A stretch of 64,000 nucleotides of DNA from Isoetes taiwanensis (GCA_021234155.1 JAJEKV010000025.1:16797094-16861093); one strand, 5' to 3'. Numbered from the stretch's first letter, positions 44,613-54,900 are shown. Notes: generated by a model from the sequence alone, not told the origin. A program made the numbers and translations.

Positions 44613-45974
44613 TTCATAGTACAAAAACTTGTATATATATATATATATATATATACTCTATCTTAATACTAGGGTCTTATCTAGCATAAGAACTTACTAC
44701 TACTAACTTGGTCTCTTGACCGAAGCTAGAGAGAGTCCGTCCTGGCACTACCCAGGCCCATGTTCTCTTGAGTCAGATGTGGACAGTAAGTAGAGAAGTT
44801 TGGTTTACACATATGAGGTACGTGGGGAAAAAAAACATTTTCCTGTGGGAGCATACAGAAAAGTACATGTCCACACTTGGGATATAAAACTGTCCAAGTG
44901 TAGAAAGGGAGAATGAATGATAACTGAACCATCTATTTCTTTTGTTCAGATCTTCTAGTCCTTTAGCTTGTAGATGATTTCTCTTGTAATTGAGAAAATC
45001 TCACATGTATTTGTGATGCTACAAGTTGCATGTAACAGAAACATGTGTGTCTCACAGACTCTTTGTTATAAGAGCATGGCTTTGATAAAGAATGTACATT
45101 CTTACCTTTTAGCCCGCATATTTGGGAGCCCGTAAGAGATAAGATAATTCTCCTTAAACTCCAAGCTAGATGTTTGAGATCTTGGTATTCTCTTGGATAT
45201 AAGCGAGGGAGACACAAAAACTTAAGTCAGATAAAAAACTTAATTTATTTGTGCATTACCACATTATAGTCTAGTCAGATCTTTCAGATATACTCTAATC
45301 TTAACATAAATATGAGTCAATGGTTAAGATTCAGATAAATTTTGAGGATATGACAATATTAGTATTATGAAGATACAAGTATTATGAGATTTACAGAATT
45401 TCTTTTCTTGGAGTATTCCATTATGTAATTCTGCATTTAAGGTCCACTACTCATATTTAAGAACAGGACCATACTGCAGACCTGTTTTGAAGCATGAATA
45501 TAAGCTGGTTCATAATCCTTTATTATATTATATGGTGCCTCAAAAACAAAGGTCGATATGTTCCATTCCTAAAGATCAGATTGAAGCATCTATAATATGC
45601 TTTAAATCTCAGCAAAAAATGGAATGTATATCATGGCTATCCCAAAGCAGCAACACAAACAGAGATAAAAAAGTAGGAAAACATATAGTTCCATATTGGT
45701 GACAAACAGAAATAAATAGTCTTCACTCCATAAGATCATCAGCGATCCCCATTTGAAGCGTTCGTCCAGGTGGTCCATAGTAAATACATCCATCACATAT
45801 ACATGAAACATAAAGGGAGGGTCTCCACGTTACCTGCAACCAACCAGACATACATTAGCAAATCTATGGTAATGATGAGAGGGTCGTCAGGTAAGCTTGG
45901 GAGATGAGCCTCAGTTTTTATCCTGCTCCTTTTATTGCATGAAAGGATGTATAAATTGAAATGAAACAGTAGGT

Positions 45975-46450
45975 CTATATGCATGCAAATATTCGCATTT
46001 TATGTCTACAACATATGAAAAGTAGAGTTAAACTGAAGTGTAAACTAAAGTAGAAACTTTCTCGGGTCATTACAAACACCGATGAGACGCATTTTTGAAA
46101 TATAGCACTGGCATTTGTGTAGTTGTAGAGAGATATCGTCCAGTTCATTTTAAGAAGGAAAATTAGTATAAATGATGAAAAAACCTCTTGTGTGGCTTGC
46201 AGCATGTCCGAATCCTCCATTTCGTTTGATGGAACTGCTGGATTGTTGTAAACAGGATTGTTCCTTGGATCATCTGCATCTGCCATGGCCTTGGCATTTG
46301 CAGCTCTAGCTAAGCATCTCTTAATAATCTCGGCAGCATTGGCATTCTTGCTCTGTGTAGCACTGTTACGGGGGATGCCAAGATCCTTTCTGGGCGCCTT
46401 ATTCTTTGCCCCAGGCGGTCTACCAGCTTTACGTTTCATTCCGCTCATGG
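45975..46450 (-). CDS. AT-hook ORF inside the repeat (left copy)
   Basis: From an ATG at 46448-46450: MSGMKRKAGRPPGAKNK, an AT-hook-like core (GRP between basic residues), then KDLGIPRNSATQ, an Ala-rich helix (NAAEIIKRCLARAANAKAMA) and an acidic end (NEMEDSDMLQATQE). A splice donor may follow at QE/gtttttt; the frame otherwise runs on as low-complexity Phe/Leu residues. AT-hooks bind AT-rich DNA in the minor groove, which would suit an element that sits in (TA)n. In the right copy the same ORF is damaged at the AT-hook, again at CAG sites. It could be the first exon of ORF1. Confidence 0.55.
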
Positions 46451-46533
46451 TTGTGATAGTCGGAATAAAGATGTGCAACTGAAGGAATGGGATATGAACA
46501 GAATGGGATACGAAAAGAAGACCTACCTTAAAA

Positions 46534-46673
46534 TCGGCATCCTTGAATGTTGTGATCCCCTTGGATTTAGTCATAAATGTAAATATTTGCATGTCGAAAA
46601 TACCTTTGAGACTGTGCAGCAAGCATTCAATTCTGCCGTCTCCAGTAATAACCATCTGTTTTTTCTTACACAA
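46534..46673 (-). CDS. Exon-like block VITGDGRIE in the repeat (left copy)
   Basis: Minus-strand frame MCKKKQMVITGDGRIECLLH through FMTKSKGITTFKDADFK, ending at AAG/GTAGGTCTTC, a good donor. It is conserved without change at 53991-54130. No family recognised. In element orientation it precedes the AT-hook ORF, with a cttcag acceptor-like site between them. Confidence 0.45.
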
Positions 46674-47417
46674 TGCACTGGGCGCTTGGCGACAGTATAC
46701 CCTAAGACCCTAAGACCATTGAATATGAAATATGGATATAATTCCAATAATAAAACCTTTTAGAAGTTAAAAATGTGTGAAATGCCCCCATGTAAAATAT
46801 GAAACCACGAATTTATCCATATCTATGGTATCAATTTTGGCAGCACCCTGTATTGTTAGCAAGATAGAAATCCTAAGTCCTTACACTTGACACATCAAGC
46901 AAATGGTGTATGTTGGAACCACAAAACCTTTAAATGAGAATAACAAAGAATAAACCAGAATCAACTAGAATAAACCAGGCCAGATTCATGGTGTATTTGC
47001 TTTTGTTTTTCCAAAGGTCTGTCCATAAATCAGTGTGATCAGGATCGTCTAAGGTTTGATTCCGTAGATCCACCTCTTTGGTCCTAGAAATGGAAATGAT
47101 TTTTTCTATGTTTCATTAAACTAATGTTAATGGTGTATTATAGACCATTAAAACAAATGTTTAACCTATGAGATATACGAAACTCGGAAGGAGTTATAGT
47201 TATCAGATGGCATTCTATATCACGATCGTGACCTCAAATGTAGTTCCACTAATATAGAAAGATGCCTACTCATGTAGTCATAGACAAATTGTTTTACTAA
47301 GTCAAACGGTGAACGTGTGTCAGCCCCTAACAATGCAGTAACTATCTTCATGTTTAAAGTCATTAAAGTCAGCCAGTTCCAGTCCAATATATATTTATAT
47401 ATTTATATGTATATATA

Positions 47418-47560
47418 GCACCTACCTCCTGCCGCAGGGAGTAGGGTCCTTTTAATCATAAAACGCATTTTAATGCTAGGTAGAGTAGGGTACCTAGCAT
47501 ACATGCTAGGACCCCACTCTACCCGTAAGAAACAATAAAACCAGTAGAGGGTAAGAATAA
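47418..47560 (-). terminator. Hairpin-rich 3' region of the Penelope-like element
   Basis: Between the RT stop and the repeat, several inverted repeats are packed together. CCTACCTCCTGC faces GCAGGGAGTAGG (47421-47445). ATGCTAGGTA faces TACCTAGCAT (47473-47500). TACCTAGCAT also faces ATGCTAGG (47491-47510), with GAGTAGGG and CCCCACTC extending it. Such structure could be the template-recognition or transcript-end region. The function is inferred. Confidence 0.5.
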
Positions 47561-49657
47561 TCAGAAATACCTGTATTTTAAAAGAGGTATTAGATCCGTA
47601 GTGTTGTAGCAGAGTCCGGGGAATTCTTGTTTTAGGACAGTACAAACATTCCGGATAATAGTGCGTCTGTCAAAACCATTGTGTATGAACAGGTCCATAA
47701 TGGTATTCAGATCTTCAGCGGCACCCTTAATATTATTGTGTACATATAGACAAGGCATAACTTGTGAGCAGATGACTTTGCTGGCCTGAAAATATGGTCG
47801 ACAGCTGTCTGCCATAATAAACTTTCTGACGGGAAAGGGAAGTTTATTCCTTTTGTCATATTTGCAGGTACGGTACAGTCCCAAACAGCCATTGATTATT
47901 TGTATTCTCATATTAAGAAAATTAGCAGCCAGTCCAATCCGTTTATCCAGTCCACTACCAACGAACTGTTCAGTCTCATTCTTGATTTCAATGTACTTCA
48001 GATTGTAGATCCCAATAGATGCATTCTTATCAAGAAAAAGGGAAGGGTTCCCACAGTTTATTAGCAGCAAGTCATCCATATAACGGAATGAACTTTTAAA
48101 TCTTTCTATGTCTCTATATCTGCCAGCTTTTGCCAGTTTCAAGATGAATTCTTCTTCGAACCATGCTAAATAGAGATTACACCAGTTGGGTGAGCAGGAG
48201 AAACCCATTGGGATACCTGAACTTTGTCTCCATGTGGTTTCATTATTACAGAGCCAACAGTTACTTAAAAGCCATACATTCATTTCACAAAACTTTTGAC
48301 AGTTCAACTCCAACCAGCAGTCTGGTTGTTTGGTTTTTGTGTCCCATTTAACAATGAAATGTTCCTTATCATTGCCCGAAATCCTTTTGTACCACATTTT
48401 AGTCTTATGGTTCTTAGCCATCTGGAATTTGAACGCCTCAACAATAATTTTTTGTATAATGCAGCAGATGCCATCTTCCCCTTCAAGTGGGATTGATTCA
48501 TAGCATTTAGCAATGTCAGCGACAAAGACACTAGAGATTTTGTTTGGTAAATTGAGAGCCACTTGATATACGGAATCAATCATCCAATTTGGGCTGAAAC
48601 CTTTGGGGCAGAATACATTAATATCCTTGGTCTTGTTAGCTGAGATATCAGGCCAGATGTTAATAATACATTTAAGCCCTTGTGTAATTAAATCTGCAAT
48701 TTCAGTGAACACCGTGTTATGGGCATTAGTAATCCAACGGAAGGTGTTCTTATGAGCTTTATAAATTCCAAGAAGGTATGGAAGTGGTGGTAGCTCATCG
48801 GGTAAACGGTCCCATTTCATGATATAAGACAATTCATTGATTAAATCCATCTGTAAATCTGCCACTGATTTTGTCGAAGCAATAAAGTCATGACTGTTCA
48901 ATCTTTCCAACGCCAAATTCTTAGCTAATCTTGGGCAAATAAAGCTTGCGTTATTAGTAGCCTTATCAATGCCCGAAATATATAGGTTTTTCTTAACCCA
49001 TATTAATTCTTTTTGAGCTTCCATATCATCTTGCAAGATGTAATGTCTGATCTTGCCCTTCTTGCTATTGAGGTATGCTGTCATTACAGTCAAAGCTGTT
49101 TCTCTTAATGAAGTCTCTATCAGCTGTAAAGTTCTATGCTCAATATTTTTCAATTTAAATCTGTTCATGCTCAAAAAGGCGTGTAGACTGTCAATAATAG
49201 TACTCATGCACTCATTAATATCCATCTTTCTGTGCGAAATATGATTCATACCCATCAGAAATAGATTTCTCAGATTTTTATTACGTATAATGGTACAATC
49301 AGTGGTCAAAACGTGCTTGTACTTTGGGTCAATATAATCTATCAGAGCTCTGCTGGAGCATGGACAGTTAGGTTCATGTTTATCAACAAAGGTGTTGAAG
49401 GGTTTATAGACAATGCTAGACAATTTATCCAAGTATTTCCATCCGAAAATAGTGGTGTTGAGAGCCTCAATCCCTTCTTCACCAAAATGTTCCTGGATAA
49501 TTGGAGACAGGAGATCTTTTATTCTGATGGAATCCATCAATCTGGAAAAATATACAAGGTGCACATGATGTGCTTTGCTTTTTTCTTTCGGCACAGCAGA
49601 AATAAGAATCCTGCCATTAGTATCAACTTCAAGTTTTCTGGTCGTGTTATCCTCCAT
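47561..49657 (-). CDS. Reverse transcriptase, Penelope-like type
   Basis: 698 codons, intact. Motifs: PLPYLLGIYKAHK with FRWITNAHN (about residue 289, like the family's LYGLPKIHK...RPI), VFVADIAKCYESIPLEG (about 377; catalytic Asp in motif A), SGIPMGFSCSPNWCNLYLAW (about 480), FRYMDDLLLIN (about 525; catalytic Asp pair) and ANFLNMRIQI (like FLDV). The end resembles the family's thumb region (MDLFIHNGFDRRTIIRNV). The N-terminal 280 residues show no known domain. An acceptor-like ctgttcag precedes the ATG by two bases. The C-terminal stop overlaps a possible donor (TACAG/GTATTT), so a further exon is possible. No endonuclease is visible. The family name rests on motif reading only. Confidence 0.78.
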   Translation of the reverse strand: MEDNTTRKLEVDTNGRILISAVPKEKSKAHHVHLVYFSRLMDSIRIKDLLSPIIQEHFGEEGIEALNTTIFGWKYLDKLSSIVYKPFNTFVDKHEPNCPCSSRALIDYIDPKYKHVLTTDCTIIRNKNLRNLFLMGMNHISHRKMDINECMSTIIDSLHAFLSMNRFKLKNIEHRTLQLIETSLRETALTVMTAYLNSKKGKIRHYILQDDMEAQKELIWVKKNLYISGIDKATNNASFICPRLAKNLALERLNSHDFIASTKSVADLQMDLINELSYIMKWDRLPDELPPLPYLLGIYKAHKNTFRWITNAHNTVFTEIADLITQGLKCIINIWPDISANKTKDINVFCPKGFSPNWMIDSVYQVALNLPNKISSVFVADIAKCYESIPLEGEDGICCIIQKIIVEAFKFQMAKNHKTKMWYKRISGNDKEHFIVKWDTKTKQPDCWLELNCQKFCEMNVWLLSNCWLCNNETTWRQSSGIPMGFSCSPNWCNLYLAWFEEEFILKLAKAGRYRDIERFKSSFRYMDDLLLINCGNPSLFLDKNASIGIYNLKYIEIKNETEQFVGSGLDKRIGLAANFLNMRIQIINGCLGLYRTCKYDKRNKLPFPVRKFIMADSCRPYFQASKVICSQVMPCLYVHNNIKGAAEDLNTIMDLFIHNGFDRRTIIRNVCTVLKQEFPGLCYNTTDLIPLLKYRYF

Positions 49658-50118
49658 TTCCTGAACAGTTTGGCATTATGAATAAAGGGATAATACACTC
49701 AATCTTTACTAAACTCGAATTTAAAAGAGTAAAGGCTCAGTGGAGGACATATGCATGGACTATGGATAGAGAATTGTTACAGTGTGAAGGATTGTGTCGA
49801 GAGACACGTGTGTAGTCATAATCGTTCGTGTGATAAATCTTATTCCTGAATTCAGAATCCATACGTGATCGTTTTAGGTAAAAGAGCACATGGTCTTATA
49901 TTCTATGATCTGGTTGCAGGATCAGATACACTTCATTGCCAAATATCCGTTCAGATGTGAATAAAAAAGCTTTTCATAAGCTGGTATAACAAATCCAAAT
50001 ACAGCAAAGTGACAAGCATTAAATTTAGATGCGCTAACTTTAGATATTTAGACAGTCTAAATAAAGAACATAAGTTATAATATCATGATAGCTTTTTGAA
50101 AAAAGTGACTAACCTCAT

Positions 50119-51837
50119 TCACGTATCTGTCAGATCTATTGTCTTTGGATCTGCTATGAAATCCCTAGGAGTGTTGTTCTTGGTAACAGATGCTTCCTCA
50201 AGTCCACTTTGCACTCTGATAACATCAAAGGTAGAACCCGAGGTATTCAGAGACGTCCCGGCAGTCCCAGAACTGGAGACTTCAATTGTTTCCCTTGTAG
50301 TCTTGGCATATACTCTAGGTGGAAAGTAGCTGCCACTTTTGTTGGAAGATGGAGTGCCAGCATAACTGTTACTGCCACTAAAGTTACCCTTTTTCCTTCC
50401 TTTGTTATACTGGTTTTTCTTAGGGCCAGGATTCGTCTTAATCTTGTATTCAGTGGGACGAAGCATCATATCCGCAATCAGTACTAGGTGGTCATTGCCA
50501 AACCTGATATTAGGGTCACATTTAGAATCCTTGCCAAATTCTATAGCCATATTAGCCATGAGGTGTCTAAACCTCATATAAGCAATCTGGGCTATGACAG
50601 CTTTCTTCAAGTTATTGGTCAATAGATTAACCAGAGCAATAAAGGCATTGGTACACCCCTTTGTATACTCTTCTGGGAAAACTTTGTCAAGGTTGTTCAG
50701 CAAAAACCAGATCGCCTGGTCAAACCAGGTAATGTTGTCTCCACAACCATCACTCATAGGTGGCATGTCGCATGCACATTTGATGTATGGAGCAAAGGAC
50801 CTCCAGATTTTTCTCAATATGTAATCTTCCTTCAGATTGACACCCATAGCCATGTGATTTTTCTGGTTACAATACAAGCCATTGGGGCATGTGCAACTTT
50901 TGTCAAACATTTGAGTGATAAAGGGAACAGAGATTTTCTCTTTCTCCATATTGTATTCACCTTTATCTATTGTTTTATATTCTTTTTCCATCAATGTATC
51001 ACTGATGTCAGCCAAGAATTTCCAAGCCTGTACTGAAATGGGTGCACATGTACCCATGGTACCGGTTTTCCAGAGAATCTGATCATATTCTTCACCAAGT
51101 GCTTCCACTACGTGTGATGGAATCATAGGAAAAAGAGTAGTATTGTTAAAGTCTAGTCTGTCCTCATCATCTATATCCACTGCTTCCATTTCTTCCTCAG
51201 CAATGGTGTTATCTGTGTCAGCAACCTCAACTTCATCAGAGGTTATAGTACAATCATTGTTATCAGAGTTGTTATTTTCCAGTCCGAGGGTAATAGAGCT
51301 GAAGAGACTGTTTCCCATGACCAAATTACTAGATTTTTCCATCACCCTCTCTTTAACAGGTGGTTTTTTAACGGCTTGCTTGACATTCTTTTTTCTGGCA
51401 GAATTCACAACATAAGCTTGTCTTAAACGGCTTTCAGTAGCCTCAAAATTCTGCTGCAGTTCTGTTTCAGCATTGGTACGTGCGCATAATAGAAGACCAA
51501 TATCTCTATATGTGTCATCAATCAACTTGATGTAATCACATGGCTTACTTTTCATTTTGAGTGCTAAAACTCCAAGCCACTCACTGAACCCCAAGTATGC
51601 GACAGCAGACAATCTGTAGTCTGTCAAATTCATTTCAAGTTCGATAATTCTCTTGTGCATGCCTTCGTTATTGAGGCAGCAAAGCATGGTCTGAACCGCC
51701 TTGTTGGGAATCTGGCAATTCAGTGCAGGATAGCCAAGTTTTCTGAGTTCTGGAACCCATAAAATTTCTGTTTCATAGTGCTCCTGTGTCCCAATAGGCT
51801 GCAACAAATGCATGATACTAAAGTGTATTAGATGCAA
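50119..51837 (-). CDS. ORF1 of the Penelope-like element (nucleic-acid-binding, novel)
   Basis: 572 codons, intact, directly upstream of the RT on the same strand, so probably the element's gag-like or ORF1 protein. The N-terminal third is helical (ALKMKSKPCDYIKLIDDTYR). A basic linker (ARKKNVKQAVKKPPVKERV) and an acidic region (DEVEVADTDNTIAEEEMEAV) follow. A Cys cluster lies near residue 310 (CTCPNGLYC, then CACDMPPMSDGC). The C-terminal 100 residues are basic and Gly/Ser/Asn-rich (KKNQYNKGRKKGNFSGSNSY), as in RNA-binding tails. An acceptor-like ttgttgcag precedes PIGTQEHYE, so the first codons may belong to an intron, with the AT-hook ORF as the upstream exon. I recognise no family. Confidence 0.7.
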   Translation of the reverse strand: MHLIHFSIMHLLQPIGTQEHYETEILWVPELRKLGYPALNCQIPNKAVQTMLCCLNNEGMHKRIIELEMNLTDYRLSAVAYLGFSEWLGVLALKMKSKPCDYIKLIDDTYRDIGLLLCARTNAETELQQNFEATESRLRQAYVVNSARKKNVKQAVKKPPVKERVMEKSSNLVMGNSLFSSITLGLENNNSDNNDCTITSDEVEVADTDNTIAEEEMEAVDIDDEDRLDFNNTTLFPMIPSHVVEALGEEYDQILWKTGTMGTCAPISVQAWKFLADISDTLMEKEYKTIDKGEYNMEKEKISVPFITQMFDKSCTCPNGLYCNQKNHMAMGVNLKEDYILRKIWRSFAPYIKCACDMPPMSDGCGDNITWFDQAIWFLLNNLDKVFPEEYTKGCTNAFIALVNLLTNNLKKAVIAQIAYMRFRHLMANMAIEFGKDSKCDPNIRFGNDHLVLIADMMLRPTEYKIKTNPGPKKNQYNKGRKKGNFSGSNSYAGTPSSNKSGSYFPPRVYAKTTRETIEVSSSGTAGTSLNTSGSTFDVIRVQSGLEEASVTKNNTPRDFIADPKTIDLTDT

Positions 51838-51987
51838 AAAGTAGAATGAATCTGCATATATGTATAAGTCTATTAAAATCTCAGCTTAGAAAAGTTAAAA
51901 TTAGTCATGTAAAATAGCAGTCGACACTGAAATGTATTAGAAAGTAACAGTAAGAGTGTTGAATGTGTGAGTTTTATGAGATCATAA

Positions 51988-52071
51988 GCAGACATCAGAG
52001 AGTACATAAGCAGACATCAGAGAGAGTAGACATCAGAGAGTAGACATCAGAGAGTAGACATCAGAGAGTAC
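51988..52071. repeat. Short tandem repeat (TAGACATCAGAGAG)n
   Basis: About five copies of a 14-19 base unit (agacatcagagagta) just inside the 5' end of the element's internal region, between ORF1 and the right repeat. Such arrays are common near the 5' ends of retroelements and may act in transcription. The role is unknown. Confidence 0.7.
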
Positions 52072-52110
52072 GGGTATCAAGTCCTAGAACTTGTTAACGG
52101 AAGTTTCAGC

Positions 52111-54876
52111 ATATATACTCTATCTTAATACTAGGGTCTTATCTAGCATAAGAACTTACTACTACTAACTTGGTCTCTTGACCGAAGCTAGAGAGAGTCC
52201 GTCCTGGCACTACCCAGGCCCATGTTCTCTTGAGTCGATGTGGGCCAAGAAGTAGAGAAGTTTGGTTTACACATATGAGGTAATGGGGGAAAAAAAACAT
52301 TTTCCCCGTGGGAGCATACAGAAAAGTACATGTCCACACTTGGGATATAAAACTGTCCAAGTGTAGAAAGGGAGAATGAATGATAACTGAACCATCTATT
52401 TCTTTTGTTCAGATCTTCCAGTCCTTTAGCTTGTAGATGATTTCTCTTGTAATTGAGAAAATCTCACATGTATTTGTGATGCTACAAGTTGCATGTAACA
52501 GAAACATGTGTGTCTCACAGACTCTTTGTTATAAGAGCATGGCTTTGATAAAGAATGTACATTCTTACCTTTTAGCCCGCATATTTGGGAGCCCGTAAGA
52601 GACAAGATAATTCTCCTTAAACTCCAAGCTAGATGTTTGAGATCTTGGTATTCTCTTGGATATAAGCGAGGGAGACACAAAAACTTAAGTCAGATAAAAA
52701 ACTTAATTTATTTGTGCATTACCCCATTATAGTCTAGTCAGATCTTTCAGATATACTCTAATCTTAACATAAATATGAGTCAATGGTTAAGATTCAGATA
52801 AATTTTGGGGATATGACAATATTAGTATTATGAAGATACAAGTATTATGAGATTTACAGAATTTCTTTTCTTGGAGTATTCCATTATGTAATCCTGCATT
52901 TAAGGTCCACTACTCATATTTAAGAACAGGACCATACTGCAGACCTGTTTTGAAGCATGAATATAAGCTGGTTCATAATCCTTTATTATATTATATGGTG
53001 CCTCAAAAACAAAGGTCGATATGTTCCATTCCTAAAGATCAGATTGAAGCATCTATAATATGCTTTAAATCTCAGCAAAAAATGGAATGTATATCATGGC
53101 TATCCCAAAGCAGCAACACAAACAGAGATAAAAAAGTAGGAAAACATATAGTTCCATATTGGTGACAAACAGAAATAAATAGTCTTCACTCCATAAGATC
53201 ATCACATCCCCATTTGAAGCGCTCGTCTGTGGTCCATAGTAAATACATCCATCACATATACATGAAACATAAAGGGAGGGTCTCCACGCTACACCGCAAC
53301 CAACCGCACATACATTAGCAAATCTATGGTAATGATGAGAGGGTCGTCGAGTAAGCTTGGGAGATGAGCCTCGCTTTTATCCCCGCTCCTTTTATTGCAT
53401 GAAAGGATGTATAAATTGAAATGAAACAGTAGGTCTATATGCATGCAAATATTCGCATTTTATGTCTACAACATATGAAAAGTAGAGTTAAACTGAAGTG
53501 TAAACTAAAGTAGAAACTTTCTGGCTGTTACAACACCAGTAGACTGCAAAGTTTCAGAAATATAGCACTGGCATTTGTGTAGTTGTAGAGAGATATCGTC
53601 CAGTTCATTTTAAGAAGGAAAATTAGTATAAATGATGAAAAAACCTCTTGTGTGGCTTGCAGCATGTCCGAATCCTCCATTTCGTTTGATGGAACTGCTG
53701 GATTGTTGTAAACAGGATTGTTCCTTGGATCATCTGCATCTGCCATGGCCTTGGCATTTGCAGCTCTAGCTAAGCATCTCTTAATAATCTCGGCAGCATT
53801 GGCATTCTTGCTCAGGTAGCATCAAGTACGGGATGCCAAGATCCTTTCTGGCGCCTTATTCTTTGCCCCAAAGGTCTACCAAATTTTACGTTTCATTCCG
53901 CTCATGGTTGTGATAGTCGGAATAAAGATGTGCAACTGAAGGAATGGGATATGAACAGAATGGGATACGAAAAGAAGACCTACCTTAAAATCGGCATCCT
54001 TGAATGTTGTGATCCCCTTGGATTTAGTCATAAATGTAAATATTTGCATGTCGAAAATACCTTTGAGACTGTGCAGCAAGCATTCAATTCTGCCGTCTCC
54101 AGTAATAACCATCTGTTTTTTCTTACACAATGCACTTTGCGCTTGGCGGTATACCCTAAGACCCTAAGACCATTGAATATGCAATATGGATACAATTCCA
54201 ATAATAAAACCTTTTTAGAAGTTAAAAATGTGTGAAATGCCCCCATGTAAAATATGAAACCACAAATTTATCCATATCTATGGTATCAATTTTGGCAAAG
54301 ACTCGTATTGTTAGCAAGATAAAAATCTTAAGTCCTTATGCTTTAAACCCCAAGAAAATGATATATGTTGGAGCAACATAACCTTTAAATGAGAATAATT
54401 AAGAATAAACCGTAATCAACTAGAATAAACCAGGGCCGCATTCATGGTGTATTTGCTTTTGTTTTTCCAAAGGTCCATCCCATAAATCGCTGTGATCGGG
54501 GATCGCCTAAGGTTTGATTCCGTGATCCACCTCTTTGGTCCTAGAAATGGAAATGATTTTTTCTATGTTTCATTAAACTAATGTTAATGGTGTATTATAG
54601 ACCATTAAAACAAATGTTTAACCTATGAGATATACGAAACTCGGAAGGAGTTATAGTTATCAGATGGCATTCTATATCACGATCGTGACCTCAAATGTAG
54701 TTCCACTAATATAGAAAGATGCCTACTCATGTAGTCATAGACAAATTGTTTTACTAAGTCAAACGGTGAACGTGTGTCAGCCCCTAACAATGCAGTAACT
54801 ATCTTCATGTTTAAAGTCATTAAAGTCAGCCAGTTCCAGTCCAATATATATTTATATATTTATATGTATATATATA
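52111..54876 (-). repeat. Direct repeat of the Penelope-like element, right copy (5' in element orientation)
   Basis: Matches the left copy over its whole length. It contains the damaged AT-hook ORF (53528-53905), the unchanged VITGDGRIE block (53991-54130) and a modified 69-base block near 53288-53356. In element orientation this copy would supply promoter and first exons for ORF1. Confidence 0.88.
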
Positions 54877-54900
54877 TACAAGTCTTTGTACTATGAGTAG

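Larger units (their letters stand above)
37846..44640 (+). mobile_element. Unit 2: gene-fragment-carrying element with myosin XI exons
   Basis: Begins in the (TA)n shared with the end of unit 1, as CAACTATATAATCTCTACCAAC, with the palindrome module behind it. It ends ATTCATAGTACAAAAACTTG-(TA)n at 44613-44640. It carries an unidentified 5' ORF, then myosin exons, then about 3 kb without genes. The same architecture as units 1 and 3 makes a common mechanism likely. No transposase seen. Confidence 0.6.
44648..47417 (-). repeat. Direct repeat of the Penelope-like element, left copy (3' in element orientation)
   Basis: Matches 52111-54876 from 'atactctatcttaatactaggg' to 'tatatgtatatata'. It carries the AT-hook ORF, an exon-like 47-codon block (VITGDGRIECLLHSLKGIF...) ending at a strong donor (AAG/GTAGGT), and the 69-base exon-like block. 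Differences from the right copy are concentrated at CAG and CTG sites around 45730-46450 and 46680-47060. Confidence 0.88.
44648..54876 (-). mobile_element. Penelope-like retroelement with 2.77-kb direct repeats
   Basis: Minus-strand order is repeat (54876-52111), ORF1 (51837-50119), RT (49657-47561), repeat (47417-44648). The repeats run in the same direction and end in TA-rich sequence. There is no integrase, protease, tyrosine recombinase or canonical TG/CA LTR, and the RT is of Penelope-like type. Such elements carry long pseudo-LTRs and may keep introns; several splice-like sites here fit. I find no GIY-YIG endonuclease. The element sits in a (TA)n tract between the tails of units 2 and 3. 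Both main ORFs are open over their full length, so it is young or still constrained. Confidence 0.75.

Noticed and set aside
45730-45760. Hammerhead ribozyme core (CTGATGA) in the repeat
   Set aside because: CTGATGA occurs on the minus strand near 45739, but no matching GAAA and stem partners follow at the required spacing, and the motif is absent in the other copy.
44648-47417. Calling the 2.77-kb repeats ordinary LTRs of a Ty1 or Ty3 element
   Set aside because: They lack TG/CA ends, a primer site and a polypurine tract, and the RT is not of LTR type with an integrase.
44648-54876. GIY-YIG endonuclease or telomeric repeats in the Penelope-like element
   Set aside because: I looked for GIY...YIG motifs in the RT ends and repeats and for TTTAGGG arrays at the ends, and found neither.
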